The notes under the pieces: generated by a model
Databases searched by the model: none
Told to the model about the DNA's origin: nothing
Seen by the model: only the letters and a program-made list of their open reading frames with translations
Part shown: piece by piece, positions 1-8,089 of the stretch
Numbering within the stretch: the stretch's first letter is position 1
How the letters are laid out: each line of letters begins with the position of its first letter
Source of the DNA: an uncultured Carnobacteriaceae bacterium
GTDB lineage: Bacteria > Bacillota > Bacilli > Lactobacillales > Aerococcaceae
Assembly (NCBI GenBank): GCA_938039195.1
Contig: CALHVK010000052.1
Span: forward strand, 1 to 31,974
Direction of reading: 5' to 3'
DNA: 31,974 bases
Translations under genes and position numbers: made by a program

Positions 1-1
1 A

Positions 2-415
2 CCGTTCCAACAACACTTCGCTGGTTATCAAGCGAGTCTTGTCGTTCCTAAAGGCCATCCCCTAGCTACAAGAGACTCTGTCACCTTTGAAGATTTGAAG
101 GAGGAACGTTTTAGCTCCTTATCTGAACACTTTATGCTTGGAAAATTATTACACCAACGCTCTAGACATTTTGGATTTGAACCGAATGTCGTTTACGTAG
201 ATGACAACTGGGAAGTACTTCTCGCCAGTCTTGCAACGTTTAACTCCGTTTGCATCATGGCTCTGGAATATAAAGAATTTTATTCAGATGATGAACTCGT
301 ATGGATTCCCCTCGTCGATAAAAATGGATTTTTCCCAATTGGAGTTGCTTATCGTCCAAACGAAACTTATTCGCAAAATGTCTTAGAACTCATTGAATTA
401 TTACGAACTTTATAA
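2..415 (+). CDS. LysR-type transcriptional regulator, C-terminal fragment (cut by window edge)
   Basis: An open frame runs from the first bases of the window to a TAA at 413-415, giving about 137 residues with no start inside the window. The segment LVVPKGHPLA, followed by a loop and then EVLLASLATFNSVCIMAL, is the layout of the effector-binding domain of LysR-type regulators (second alpha/beta subdomain and C-terminal end). The N-terminal winged-helix DNA-binding domain must lie to the left of the window, so target and inducer cannot be inferred. It is transcribed towards pepS and probably shares the hairpin at 507-538 as terminator. It is one of only two plus-strand genes here. Confidence 0.8.
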   Translation, partial: PFQQHFAGYQASLVVPKGHPLATRDSVTFEDLKEERFSSLSEHFMLGKLLHQRSRHFGFEPNVVYVDDNWEVLLASLATFNSVCIMALEYKEFYSDDELVWIPLVDKNGFFPIGVAYRPNETYSQNVLELIELLRTL

Positions 416-501
416 GGATTCCTCTGTTTTAATTGTACATTCCTTGTGAAGTTTTTACCAATTGAATTTTCTTATAGACGTATTAATTTTTCTTATAGGA
501 C

Positions 502-538
502 AAAAAAAGGAACGAACTTCTCTCAAAGTTCGTTCCTT
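502..538. terminator. Bidirectional rho-independent terminator between the LysR-type gene and pepS
   Basis: A 13-bp perfect stem (507-519 with 526-538, arm AAGGAACGAACTT) encloses a 6-nt loop. On the minus strand the hairpin runs directly into a U tract (A run at 502-508), which ends the truA-pepS transcript. On the plus strand it is followed by a less regular T-rich stretch, so it can also stop the LysR-type gene. Confidence 0.85.
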
Positions 539-558
539 ATACTTTTTAATCTATTAAA

Positions 559-1803
559 TTAGATAGCCCAGTCTCCGTTACGGAAGATTGGAACAACAGT
601 ACCGTCTTCACGAATACCATCCACGTTCATTTCTGGTCCACCGATCATGAAGTCCACGTGAACGTCCGCACGGTTTAATCCAGCTTCTCTTAATTCTTCT
701 TCAGTTTCGAAGTTTTCTCCACCTTTAACACTTGTTGCATAAGCAGAACCAATAGCTAAGTGGTTTGATGCATTTTCATCGAATAATGTGTTGAAGAATG
801 TAATGCCTGATTGTGAGATTGGTGATGGGTCACTAACTAACGCTACTTCACCTAATCCACGAGCACCATTATTTTCAAATACTAAGTCTTTCATTACTTG
901 GTCGCCTTTTTCAGCAGATACTTCTGTGATTTGACCGTCTTTGAAAGTTACTTTGATTCCTTCGATAATATTTCCGTTGTAGCTTAATGGTTTTGTACTT
1001 GATACATATCCTTCAGCTACACGGAAGTCAGGAGCTGAGAAGACTTCTTCTGTTGGCATGTTTGCGATGAAGTGTTCTCCTTGAGCGTTGATACTTCCAG
1101 CACTTTCCCAAACATGGTTTTTAGGCATTCCAAGAGTTAAGTCTGTTCCTGGTGCAGTGTAGTGTAATTTTACGAATTGTTCTTTGTTTAAAATAGCTGC
1201 TTTTGCATCTAATTTTTCTTCGTGTTCTTTCCATGCTGCCACTGGATCATCAGCGTAAACACGGCAAGTTTTGAAGATTTGGTCCCATAATAAATCTACT
1301 GCTTCTTCGTCAGTTGCTGCATTAGGGAATACTTTCTTCGCCCATTCTTTACCAGCAGCTGCTGCTACTGTCCAGCTCACTTTGTTGGCTTGTGTTGCTG
1401 TACGTAATGGTTTTAATGCAAGGCTTAATGCTTTTGTAGATTGTTGTAGACGTTCTGCTGAAACGCCAGCGAATGCATCTGGATCAGCTGAGCGAACGTT
1501 TAAGCGGCTTGCTTTCTTTTCTAATAAGTAGTTCATTTCTGCTACACGGTATTCTGGAACGTTTGTGATACGGTCCTCTGCAGCATGTAATAAGCGTTCA
1601 CGGCCTACGAAATCGTCAGCCCATGATACGATTACTTCGCTTGCTCCGTGTGCATAAGCTTCTTTCACTAATAAACGCGCTAAAGGTGCTTGGTCTACGT
1701 CAATCACAATGTTGACTGTGTGCCCTGGTTGCACGTTAATCCCTGTTGAGATTAATAATTTAGCGTATTTTTCTAAGTTTTTATCGAAATCTTTTAATAC
1801 CAT
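559..1803 (-). CDS. pepS: Aminopeptidase, M29 family (PepS/AmpS type)
   Basis: A 414-residue cytoplasmic metallo-aminopeptidase, the usual length for PepS and AmpS of Lactobacillales and staphylococci. The family releases N-terminal residues from short peptides using two divalent metal ions. Residues matching the known M29 metal ligands are E253 in PTEEVF, E319 in GLGEVAL, H348 in ENASNHLA, and H382 and D384 in VHVDF. Y355 matches the catalytic tyrosine. The ATG start has AAAAGGAG eight bases upstream. It follows truA by 44 bp with no terminator between, so it is probably cotranscribed, and it ends at the hairpin 507-538. In Bacillus rplM-rpsI follow truA; here pepS takes that place. Confidence 0.88.
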   Translation of the reverse strand: MVLKDFDKNLEKYAKLLISTGINVQPGHTVNIVIDVDQAPLARLLVKEAYAHGASEVIVSWADDFVGRERLLHAAEDRITNVPEYRVAEMNYLLEKKASRLNVRSADPDAFAGVSAERLQQSTKALSLALKPLRTATQANKVSWTVAAAAGKEWAKKVFPNAATDEEAVDLLWDQIFKTCRVYADDPVAAWKEHEEKLDAKAAILNKEQFVKLHYTAPGTDLTLGMPKNHVWESAGSINAQGEHFIANMPTEEVFSAPDFRVAEGYVSSTKPLSYNGNIIEGIKVTFKDGQITEVSAEKGDQVMKDLVFENNGARGLGEVALVSDPSPISQSGITFFNTLFDENASNHLAIGSAYATSVKGGENFETEEELREAGLNRADVHVDFMIGGPEMNVDGIREDGTVVPIFRNGDWAI

Positions 1804-1847
1804 ATTGACACTCCTTTTAAAATAACTATCTTCATCCTATCATATTT

Positions 1848-2597
1848 CTAGCTGAAATTCTTATAAAACACTTCATCTAAGTAGAGTCCGTGAGCAGGTG
1901 CTGTTGGCCCAGCTGCATTACGGTCCATCGCTTCCAAAATTTGCTTCATCTCTTCCACTTCACGTAAGCCATCTCCAATTTGAAGCGCCGTTCCAACTAA
2001 AATGCGAACCATATTGTAAAGGAAACCTTTACCCTCAAAAGTGAAAATTAATTCATCACCGTTTCTCTTCACTTCTGCTTTCGTCACAACGCGAACTTTG
2101 GAGTCTTTATCGCTTTTTGTCGAACAAAAACTTGTAAAATCATGTTCTCCAATCACTGCTTCAAAAGCCTTGTTGATGCGGTCTACATCCGTTTTGAATG
2201 GGTGATGCAGCTCATACTGACGAAGAAACGGACTCTGCACCTGTGCAGTCGTTACTTTATAAATATATCGTTTCCCAGTTACACTATAGCGCGCGTGGAA
2301 GTCATCCGACACCGCCTCTGCCGAAACAATCCGAATCGACGTCGGCAATAAGCTGTTCATGGCACGAATTAGAGACTCTGCTTCGATCGTTTTTGGATAG
2401 TCAATATGAACCACTTGACCGTTGGCATGCACTCCAGAATCTGTACGGCCAGATCCACTGACAGGAATGTATTGACCCTTTGTCATCTTCTTCAGCGCTT
2501 TATTCAATTCTGCTTGAATGCTATTCCCATTCTCTTGCACTTGAAATCCAACATATGGCGTACCATCATATTGAATGACGAGTTTATATCGCTGCAT
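1848..2597 (-). CDS. truA: tRNA pseudouridine(38-40) synthase TruA
   Basis: TruA isomerises uridines 38, 39 and 40 in the anticodon arm of many tRNAs. From the chosen start the protein has 249 residues and begins MQRYKLVIQYDGT, as expected for the family. The catalytic aspartate is D53 in GSGRTDSGVHA. C-terminal blocks such as FLYNMVRILVGT are present. The frame stays open to a TTG at 2630, but that codon lies in the loop of a terminator hairpin, and the ATG at 2597 has an AAGGG element seven bases upstream. The ecfA1-ecfA2-ecfT-truA order is standard in Firmicutes. Confidence 0.95.
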   Translation of the reverse strand: MQRYKLVIQYDGTPYVGFQVQENGNSIQAELNKALKKMTKGQYIPVSGSGRTDSGVHANGQVVHIDYPKTIEAESLIRAMNSLLPTSIRIVSAEAVSDDFHARYSVTGKRYIYKVTTAQVQSPFLRQYELHHPFKTDVDRINKAFEAVIGEHDFTSFCSTKSDKDSKVRVVTKAEVKRNGDELIFTFEGKGFLYNMVRILVGTALQIGDGLREVEEMKQILEAMDRNAAGPTAPAHGLYLDEVFYKNFS

Positions 2598-2613
2598 CCT
2601 TTTCCCTTCTTTC

Positions 2614-2639
2614 AAAAAAGAGCTTGACAAGTCAAGCTC
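2614..2639 (-). terminator. Intrinsic terminator between ecfT and truA
   Basis: A 9-bp perfect inverted repeat (arm GAGCTTGAC, 2620-2628 with 2631-2639) is followed on the minus strand by six T residues (2614-2619). It fills the gap between the ecfT stop and the truA Shine-Dalgarno, so part of the transcripts should stop before truA. Confidence 0.75.
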
Positions 2640-2647
2640 CTTATTTT

Positions 2648-3445
2648 TTATGCTTTTAATACAAATAATAAAATCGTTACGGCCACAAGGGATAATCCCG
2701 CAATGGCGTCTCGCATTTCATAGTTCAGAACACGGTACTTACTACGTCCGTCTCCTCCTTGGTATCCACGTGCTTCCATGGCTGTTGCCAAATCTTCCGC
2801 ACGGTTTAATGAGCTGACAAACAGCGGAATTAAGATTGGGATAATCGCCTTCATTTGTTCGAAGAGATTTCCTTCTCCAAAATCAACCCCACGAGCTCGT
2901 TGCGCGTTCATAATTTTTTGTGCTTCGTCCATTAAGGTTGGAACGAAACGCAGTGCAATGGATAACATCAATGCTACTTCATGCACTGGGAATTTCACAA
3001 CGGCTAACGGTCTCATCACTGCTTCAATCGCATCCGTTAATTGTAATGGTGCGGTTGTTAATGTTAATAGCGTTGAGAACGAGATAATTAGAACGAATCG
3101 TAAGAAGATGAAGATTGCATTTATAATCCCTTCAGACGTTACTTGAATGAATCCCCATTGGAAGTAGACGTCTCCACCACTTGTAAATAAAATTTGGAGT
3201 GCCACTGTAAATAGAATCACCCAAATTAACGGCTTAATCCCTTTCCAGAAGAATCCTAATGGAATCTTCGATAAGAGCAACGCAATCAGTGTATAGGCAA
3301 TTAATAAGCCATAGGTTACCCAGTTATTCGCCAAGAAGATGACTAATACAAACGCAAATGTTCCAATTAATTTTGTTCTTGGATCGAGTTTATGAATCCA
3401 TGAGTCTCCTTGTAAATAACGACCTAAAATTAATTTATCGAGCAC
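2648..3445 (-). CDS. ecfT: ECF transporter transmembrane subunit EcfT
   Basis: EcfT is the membrane scaffold that couples the two ATPases to exchangeable substrate-binding S-components in group II ECF importers. The sequence is strongly hydrophobic with several membrane segments. It carries the two Ala-Arg-Gly motifs of the coupling helices, RARGVDFG and MEARGYQGG, which contact the ATPase grooves. I place the start at the GTG at 3445, because GGAGGTGA sits six bases upstream and the resulting N-terminus (LDKLILGRYL) fits the family, giving 265 residues. A longer frame to 3478 lacks such a signal. The start overlaps the end of ecfA2 by 11 bp, which suggests translational coupling. Confidence 0.93.
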   Translation of the reverse strand: MLDKLILGRYLQGDSWIHKLDPRTKLIGTFAFVLVIFLANNWVTYGLLIAYTLIALLLSKIPLGFFWKGIKPLIWVILFTVALQILFTSGGDVYFQWGFIQVTSEGIINAIFIFLRFVLIISFSTLLTLTTAPLQLTDAIEAVMRPLAVVKFPVHEVALMLSIALRFVPTLMDEAQKIMNAQRARGVDFGEGNLFEQMKAIIPILIPLFVSSLNRAEDLATAMEARGYQGGDGRSKYRVLNYEMRDAIAGLSLVAVTILLFVLKA

Positions 3446-4316
3446 TTGTGTCACCTCCGTTTTTTGAATGTGAGACAAGTAAGTCTGCTAAGGCTTCAAG
3501 GTTCATCGGACGTTCTTCTGTTTGGAATCCTTTCGCCTTTAGTTTTTCAACAAATTGAATGGTAGAAGGTAGTCCTAGTTGCTTTTCTTGTAACCAACTA
3601 GCATCCGCAAACACTTCTTCGGGTGTTCCGGTTTTGACAACTGTTCCTTTTTCACACACAATGACGTAATCCGCATATTCACTGACATCATTCATTTGGT
3701 GTGTTACCAATACAATTGTAATTCCTTTTTCACGTTGGAGTGCTGCAAACATCTCCATCATTTCCAAGCGACCTTTTGGATCAAGGCCCGCTGTCGGTTC
3801 ATCTAAGACTAAGACTTCTGGTTGCATCGCTAATACTCCGGCAATCGCCACACGACGCATTTGTCCTCCAGATAAATCAAATGGTGACTTATGTAAAACC
3901 TCTTCAGGAAGTCCTACAATTTTTAGAGTTTCTTTCGCTAACTGATTTGCCTCTTCTTCGCTGGCACCAAAGTTCTTCGGTCCAAAGGCAATATCTTTTT
4001 CAACGGTTTCTTCGAAGAGTTGTGATTCTGGAAATTGGAACACAATACCCACCTTTTTGCGCAGTGGCTTCAAGTCTTTATTGCTCGTTTCAGAATCAAC
4101 GACACGGTCCCCAAGAGTTACCGTTCCAGTTGTTGGTTTTAGTAACGCATTTAAGTGTTGTAAAATAGTCGATTTTCCAGAGCCTGTATGTCCGATAATC
4201 GCCGTATACTTCCCTGTTGGAATCTCAAAGTTCACATCGAATAAAGCGCGTGTTTCAAAAGGGGTATTTGCTTGGTATGCGAAATTTACTTCGTTAAAAC
4301 GGATGTCCATAGCCAT
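3435..4316 (-). CDS. ecfA2: ECF transporter ATP-binding subunit EcfA2
   Basis: This is the second ABC ATPase of the energy-coupling factor module, 293 residues. Walker A is GHTGSGKST near residues 42-50. The ABC signature is LSGGQMRR, Walker B is VLVLDEPTAGLDP, and the switch histidine is in LVTHQMND. It pairs with EcfA1 to drive uptake of vitamins or metals chosen by S-components encoded elsewhere. Two starts are possible. The ATG at 4316 has GAAGGG eight bases upstream; the ATG at 4310 has GGTGGA six bases upstream and gives the N-terminus MDIRFNEV that is more usual. The start lies inside the end of ecfA1 (31 bp overlap). Confidence 0.94.
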   Translation of the reverse strand: MAMDIRFNEVNFAYQANTPFETRALFDVNFEIPTGKYTAIIGHTGSGKSTILQHLNALLKPTTGTVTLGDRVVDSETSNKDLKPLRKKVGIVFQFPESQLFEETVEKDIAFGPKNFGASEEEANQLAKETLKIVGLPEEVLHKSPFDLSGGQMRRVAIAGVLAMQPEVLVLDEPTAGLDPKGRLEMMEMFAALQREKGITIVLVTHQMNDVSEYADYVIVCEKGTVVKTGTPEEVFADASWLQEKQLGLPSTIQFVEKLKAKGFQTEERPMNLEALADLLVSHSKNGGDTSAR

Positions 4317-5137
4317 TCCACCAACCCTTCTTCATCAAGATACGCTTCAGGAACTTCCATCCCTTTTTCGCGAAGTACTTCGATTAATTTCTCTGCAAAA
4401 GGAACATCTAATCCTTTTTCAACGAGTTTCGACCCCAGTTTGAAGATTTCTTCAGGAGTTCCAATTTGTTGAATTTGACCTTGTTCCATTAACACAATAC
4501 GGTCTGCTTGTGCCGCTTCATCTAAATCATGAGTAATCGAAATGACCGTAATATTCTTCTCTTTATGCAACTTTTGAATCGTCGCAATCACTTCCATACG
4601 TCCTTTTGGATCCAGCATTGATGTGGCTTCATCCAAAATAATGACTGAAGGTTCTAGTGCTGTTACCCCAGCAATCGCAACACGTTGTTTTTGACCTCCT
4701 GAGAGTCGAGCAGGTTCCTTTGTTCTAAAGTCACTCATTTTTACCATCTCTAGAACACGAGTGACACGTTCTATCATTTCTTCTCGAGGTAATCCGATAT
4801 TTTCTAATCCGAAAGCGATGTCGTCTTCCACCGTTGTCCCAACAAATTGGTTATCAGGATTTTGGAATACCATTCCAACTGCACGTCTAGCGTCATATAC
4901 CGTTTCATCATTTAAAAGAACGCCATTGATAAACACTTCTCCGCTCCCTGCTTCGATAAGTCCATTCATGACTTTTGCGAGTGTTGATTTCCCAGAACCA
5001 TTGTGGCCGATAATCGCTAACCATTCTCCTCTTTCGACCTTTAATGAAACTCCAGCTAGAGCTTCTCTTGCATCCTCTTCGTGATAACGGTAATGAATAT
5101 TATTTAACTCAATAATTGTTGATTGCAACGGGGACAC
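4286..5137 (-). CDS. ecfA1: ECF transporter ATP-binding subunit EcfA1
   Basis: First ABC ATPase of the energy-coupling factor module, 283 residues. Walker A GHNGSGKST lies at about residues 44-52. It also has ABC signature LSGGQKQR, Walker B VIILDEATSMLDP and switch histidine SITHDLDE. The start is a GTG behind a G-rich AAAGGG stretch. A TTG three codons later is an alternative, so the N-terminus is uncertain by a few residues. It heads the ecfA1-ecfA2-ecfT-truA-pepS group and is separated from rplQ by a 235-bp structured region, so it may have partly independent expression. No S-component gene is nearby, which is normal for the shared group II module. Confidence 0.94.
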   Translation of the reverse strand: MSPLQSTIIELNNIHYRYHEEDAREALAGVSLKVERGEWLAIIGHNGSGKSTLAKVMNGLIEAGSGEVFINGVLLNDETVYDARRAVGMVFQNPDNQFVGTTVEDDIAFGLENIGLPREEMIERVTRVLEMVKMSDFRTKEPARLSGGQKQRVAIAGVTALEPSVIILDEATSMLDPKGRMEVIATIQKLHKEKNITVISITHDLDEAAQADRIVLMEQGQIQQIGTPEEIFKLGSKLVEKGLDVPFAEKLIEVLREKGMEVPEAYLDEEGLVEWLWTSVLTK

Positions 5138-5372
5138 CCCTTTCCCTTTTTACTATGTATAAAAATATGTATAAATAAAAAAATACACTTTTTCATGATG
5201 AAGTGCTCCCCCGCCAAATAATTGGCGGGAAAACAACGAGCTAGACTAAATAATCAAGGAAAGTTTAAGGCTACTTCTCAGTAGCCCCGGACTCCCCATC
5301 TTACTAAGCAAGATGATTATTACCATCATGACGCTCTTTTCAACCATCGAAAAGTGTTCGATTGAATGTTTA
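5138..5372 (-). other. Structured intergenic region between rplQ and ecfA1 (terminator and leader candidates)
   Basis: No gene was found in these 235 bp, but several inverted repeats lie in series on the minus strand. They are a GGCTACT stem with a 4-nt loop (5269-5286), a CATCTT/AAGATG pair near 5300-5316, an ATCGAA/TTCGAT pair near 5345-5361, and a GC-rich 8-bp stem CCCGCCAA/TTGGCGGG (5210-5229). An imperfect CAC...GTG hairpin then leads into a long T-rich run (5160-5186). The last element could end the alpha-operon transcript. The rest could be a leader of ecfA1. I could not match it to a known riboswitch class. Confidence 0.5.
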
Positions 5373-5753
5373 TTAAACTAATTCAATGATAACCATTGGT
5401 GCAGCATCGCCACGACGAGGTTCAGTTTTAAGAATACGAGTGTATCCACCTTGACGTTCGCTGTAGCGTGATGCTAAATCATTGAATAATTTTTGCAACG
5501 CTGTTTCAACAACGATTGATTCGCCTTCTTCACGAACATCTGCTACTTCGTTACGAACAAATGCAGCTGCTTGACGGCGAGCATGTAAGTCTCCACGTTT
5601 ACCTAAAGTAATCATTTTTTCTACAGTAGAACGAATTTCTTTAGCACGAGCTTCAGTTGTAACGATACGTTCGTTAATAATTAAGTCAGTTGTCAAGTCA
5701 CGTAGTAACGCTTTACGTTGTGAACTTGTACGTCCTAATTTACGATAAGCCAT
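5373..5753 (-). CDS. rplQ: 50S ribosomal protein L17
   Basis: L17, 126 residues, in the short bacterial form. It starts MAYRKLGRTSSQRKALLRDL and contains the conserved KMITLGKRGDLHARRQA block. L17 sits near the peptide exit tunnel of the large subunit. The ATG has AAGGAGG upstream. It is the last gene of the alpha operon, 31 bp after rpoA. The acidic C-terminal end PMVIIELV is typical of Firmicutes L17. Confidence 0.97.
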   Translation of the reverse strand: MAYRKLGRTSSQRKALLRDLTTDLIINERIVTTEARAKEIRSTVEKMITLGKRGDLHARRQAAAFVRNEVADVREEGESIVVETALQKLFNDLASRYSERQGGYTRILKTEPRRGDAAPMVIIELV

Positions 5754-5784
5754 TTTTAATATTCCTCCTTCTTAAGAGTTTCTA

Positions 5785-6732
5785 TTAGTCTTCACGACGT
5801 AAGTCTAAATTTAAATCGATTAATTTTTGTTTCACTTCTTCAAGCGATTTGCGACCTAAGTTACGAACTTTGATCATTTCCGCTTCAGACTTGCTTGTTA
5901 ATTCATGTACTGTGTTAATTCCAGCACGTTTTAAGCAGTTATATGAACGAACTGATAAATCTAGTTCTTCAATAGTCATTTCAAGAAGACGTTCTTTTTG
6001 AGTTTCTTCTTTTTCGACCATGATTTCCATAGGGTGTGCTTCATTTGTTAAATTAACAAAGATATTTAAGTGCTCAGTTAAGATACGAGCCGCTAAACTA
6101 ACAGCATCTTGAGGAGCGATTGAACCATCTGTCCATACATCAAGAGTTAGTTTATCATAAATATTTTTTTGACCAATACGAGTGTTTTCGACTTGGTAGT
6201 TCACTTTACTAATCGGAGTATAAATAGAATCAATTGGAATGACACCAATTGGCATATTATCAGTTTTATTGTACTCAGAGCGAACATATCCACGACCATT
6301 TTTAGCATTCATACGAACATGGAAGTGATAGCCTTCAGCTACTGTACAGATATATAAATCAGGGTTTAGAACTTGAATGTCGCTATCATGTTTGATATCG
6401 CCTGCAGTTACTACCGCTGGACCTTTAACATCAATTTCTAATACTTTATTTTCATCTTCAGTGAAAGATTTCAATGCAATATTTTTAATATTTAAAATGA
6501 TTGCAGCTACGTCTTCAACTACGCCATCTATTGTTGAAAATTCATGTAAAACGCCATCCATTTGGATATCTGTTACTGCAGTACCAGGGAGTGACGATAA
6601 TAAGATTCGGCGTAATGAGTTCCCTAAGGTAGTACCATAACCGCGTTCAAGTGGCTCAACAACGAATTTACCAAACTTTGCATCTTCGCTGATTTCGATC
6701 GTTTCAATTTTTGGTTTTTCAATTTCGATCAT
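5785..6732 (-). CDS. rpoA: DNA-directed RNA polymerase subunit alpha
   Basis: Alpha subunit of RNA polymerase, 315 residues from the ATG at 6732, the normal length. The N-terminal domain that dimerises and assembles beta and beta-prime covers about the first 230 residues (block RGYGTTLGNSLRRILLSSLPG). A linker rich in Glu and Lys then leads to the C-terminal domain (RSYNCLKRAGINTVHEL, then NLGRKSLEEV) that binds UP elements and activators. The open frame reaches a TTG at 6750, but the ATG at 6732 gives the family N-terminus MIEIEKP and has AAAGGGG eight bases upstream. The gene lies 69 bp after rpsK. Confidence 0.97.
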   Translation of the reverse strand: MIEIEKPKIETIEISEDAKFGKFVVEPLERGYGTTLGNSLRRILLSSLPGTAVTDIQMDGVLHEFSTIDGVVEDVAAIILNIKNIALKSFTEDENKVLEIDVKGPAVVTAGDIKHDSDIQVLNPDLYICTVAEGYHFHVRMNAKNGRGYVRSEYNKTDNMPIGVIPIDSIYTPISKVNYQVENTRIGQKNIYDKLTLDVWTDGSIAPQDAVSLAARILTEHLNIFVNLTNEAHPMEIMVEKEETQKERLLEMTIEELDLSVRSYNCLKRAGINTVHELTSKSEAEMIKVRNLGRKSLEEVKQKLIDLNLDLRRED

Positions 6733-6801
6733 GTTTTTTACCCCTTTCAAAACGTACGTTCAATGTGCGATTGTCCGACAAAATTCAACAATAACAATCC
6801 A

Positions 6802-7188
6802 TTACACACGACGGCGTTTTGGAGGACGACATCCATTATGAGGGATTGGTGTTACGTCACGAATTGCTGTCACTTCTAAACCAGTAGCTTGTAATGAACG
6901 AATAGCAGCTTCACGACCTGAACCAGGACCTTTAACAGAAACTTCTACAGTTTTCATTCCATGCTCCATTGAACCTTTTGCAGCAGATTCAGCAGCCATT
7001 TGAGCAGCAAATGGTGTTGATTTTTTAGAACCTTTAAATCCTAAAGCACCTGCAGAAGACCATGAAACAGCATTACCATGAACGTCTGTAATCATAACAA
7101 TTGTATTATTAAATGTTGAACGGATGTGTGCTACACCAGATTCAATATTCTTTTTCACGCGGCGTTTGCGTACAACTTTCTTTGCCAT
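6802..7188 (-). CDS. rpsK: 30S ribosomal protein S11
   Basis: S11, 128 residues, part of the platform of the small subunit that contacts mRNA at the E site. Diagnostic blocks are HIRSTFNNTIVMITD, the GPGSGREAAIRSLQA segment and the C-terminal PHNGCRPPKRRRV. The ATG has AGGAGG nine bases upstream. It lies 27 bp after rpsM and 69 bp before rpoA, the usual alpha-operon order. Confidence 0.98.
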   Translation of the reverse strand: MAKKVVRKRRVKKNIESGVAHIRSTFNNTIVMITDVHGNAVSWSSAGALGFKGSKKSTPFAAQMAAESAAKGSMEHGMKTVEVSVKGPGSGREAAIRSLQATGLEVTAIRDVTPIPHNGCRPPKRRRV

Positions 7189-7215
7189 GAAGAATTAACC
7201 TCCTTCTTCTCTAAA

Positions 7216-7581
7216 TTATTTTTTCTTACCTGCAATGGCCTTAGCTGGGCCTTTACGAGTACGAGCATTATTTTTTGTGTTTTGACCACGAACTGGTAAA
7301 CCACGACGGTGGCGAACTCCACGGTATGAACCAATTTCCATCAAGCGTTTGATGTTTAAGTTCACTTCACGACGTAAGTCACCTTCAATTTTTAGTTTAT
7401 CCACTTCAGCACGGATACGGTCTAACTCATCGTTCGATAAATCGCGAACACGAGTATCTTCACTAACGTTAGCAGCTGCTAAAATTTGTTTTGAAGTAGT
7501 AATACCGATACCGTAAATATAGGTTAAAGAAATAACAACACGTTTTTCACGTGGAATATCCACACCTGCAATACGAGCCAT
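7216..7581 (-). CDS. rpsM: 30S ribosomal protein S13
   Basis: S13, 121 residues, located in the head of the 30S subunit where it contacts S19, 16S rRNA and P-site tRNA and forms bridges to the 50S subunit. It begins MARIAGVDIPREKRVVISLTY and contains the GIGITTSKQILAAA helix-two-turn-helix region. The basic C-terminal tail is RGQNTKNNARTRKGP. It starts 23 bp after rpmJ with a GGAGG site. Confidence 0.98.
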   Translation of the reverse strand: MARIAGVDIPREKRVVISLTYIYGIGITTSKQILAAANVSEDTRVRDLSNDELDRIRAEVDKLKIEGDLRREVNLNIKRLMEIGSYRGVRHRRGLPVRGQNTKNNARTRKGPAKAIAGKKK

Positions 7582-7604
7582 ACTAATGAGTACCTCCTTA
7601 TATA

Positions 7605-7718
7605 TTATCCTTGACGTTGTTTATGTTTGGGATTTTGACAAATCACCATAACTTTACCATTGCGTTTAATTACTTTACATTTTTCGCAAATTGGTTTTAC
7701 TGATGCTCTAACTTTCAT
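7605..7718 (-). CDS. rpmJ: 50S ribosomal protein L36
   Basis: A very short gene of 37 codons plus stop. Reading the minus strand from the ATG at 7716-7718 gives MKVRASVKPICEKCKVIKR, then a segment with CQNPKHKQRQG. The pattern C-x2-C...C-x4-H is the zinc-binding form of L36. AGGAGGGAA lies upstream of the ATG. The position between infA and rpsM is the conserved one. Confidence 0.97.
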   Translation of the reverse strand: MKVRASVKPICEKCKVIKRNGKVMVICQNPKHKQRQG

Positions 7719-7753
7719 TTAAGTTCCCTCCTCTATTTCATTAACGGAGTCCA

Positions 7754-7972
7754 TTATTTAAAGCGATACGTGATTCTTCCGCGCGTTAAGTCGTACGGTG
7801 ATAATTCAACCGTTACTTTATCGCCCGGTAAAATTTTAATGTAGTGCATCCGGATTTTTCCAGATACATGCGCTAAAACCTCATGACCGTTTTCAAGTTC
7901 GACCTTGAACATCGCATTCGGTAATGTTTCATTAACAATACCTTCAATTTCAATTACGTCTTCCTTTGCCAT
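7754..7972 (-). CDS. infA: Translation initiation factor IF-1
   Basis: IF-1, 72 residues, a single OB-fold (S1-like) protein that binds the A site of the 30S subunit during initiation. The sequence starts MAKEDVIEIEG and carries the conserved segments NAMFKVELENGHEVLAHVSGK and KVTVELSPYDLTRGRI. It lies 117 bp after adk with a good promoter in the gap, so it can be transcribed independently of secY-adk. In Bacillus a methionine aminopeptidase gene (map) sits between adk and infA; it is absent here. Confidence 0.98.
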   Translation of the reverse strand: MAKEDVIEIEGIVNETLPNAMFKVELENGHEVLAHVSGKIRMHYIKILPGDKVTVELSPYDLTRGRITYRFK

Positions 7973-8044
7973 GTCTCATCCTCCTTACTTGTAAAAAGTT
8001 TTTACGGATTATTTGACGGACTTCTACCGTTATCTAACTTTTTT

Positions 8045-8074
8045 AGTATACCATTTTAGCTACCATAAATGCAA
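8045..8074 (-). promoter_or_regulatory. Sigma-A type promoter before infA
   Basis: On the minus strand there is a -35 TTGCAT (8069-8074) and a -10 TATACT (8045-8050), 18 bp apart. They lie between the adk stop and infA. The predicted 5' leader to the infA ATG is about 65 nt. This would let infA-rpmJ-rpsM-rpsK-rpoA-rplQ be expressed apart from the upstream S10-spc transcript. Confidence 0.7.
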
Positions 8075-8089
8075 GATAACAGGCAGTTC

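Noticed and set aside
1271..1531. Plus-strand frame of 86 codons opposite pepS
   Set aside because: It lies antisense to a well-supported gene, has no ribosome binding site, and its Ala-rich composition mirrors the pepS codons.
3740..4168. Plus-strand frame of 142 codons opposite ecfA2
   Set aside because: It is antisense to the ATPase core with all its motifs and has no family likeness.
5230..5316. Possible TPP riboswitch before ecfA1 (ACTGAGA followed by a CTTGAT stretch)
   Set aside because: The GAGA falls in a simple hairpin loop, and the conserved helices and the CUGGAUAAUGCCAG-like segment are missing.
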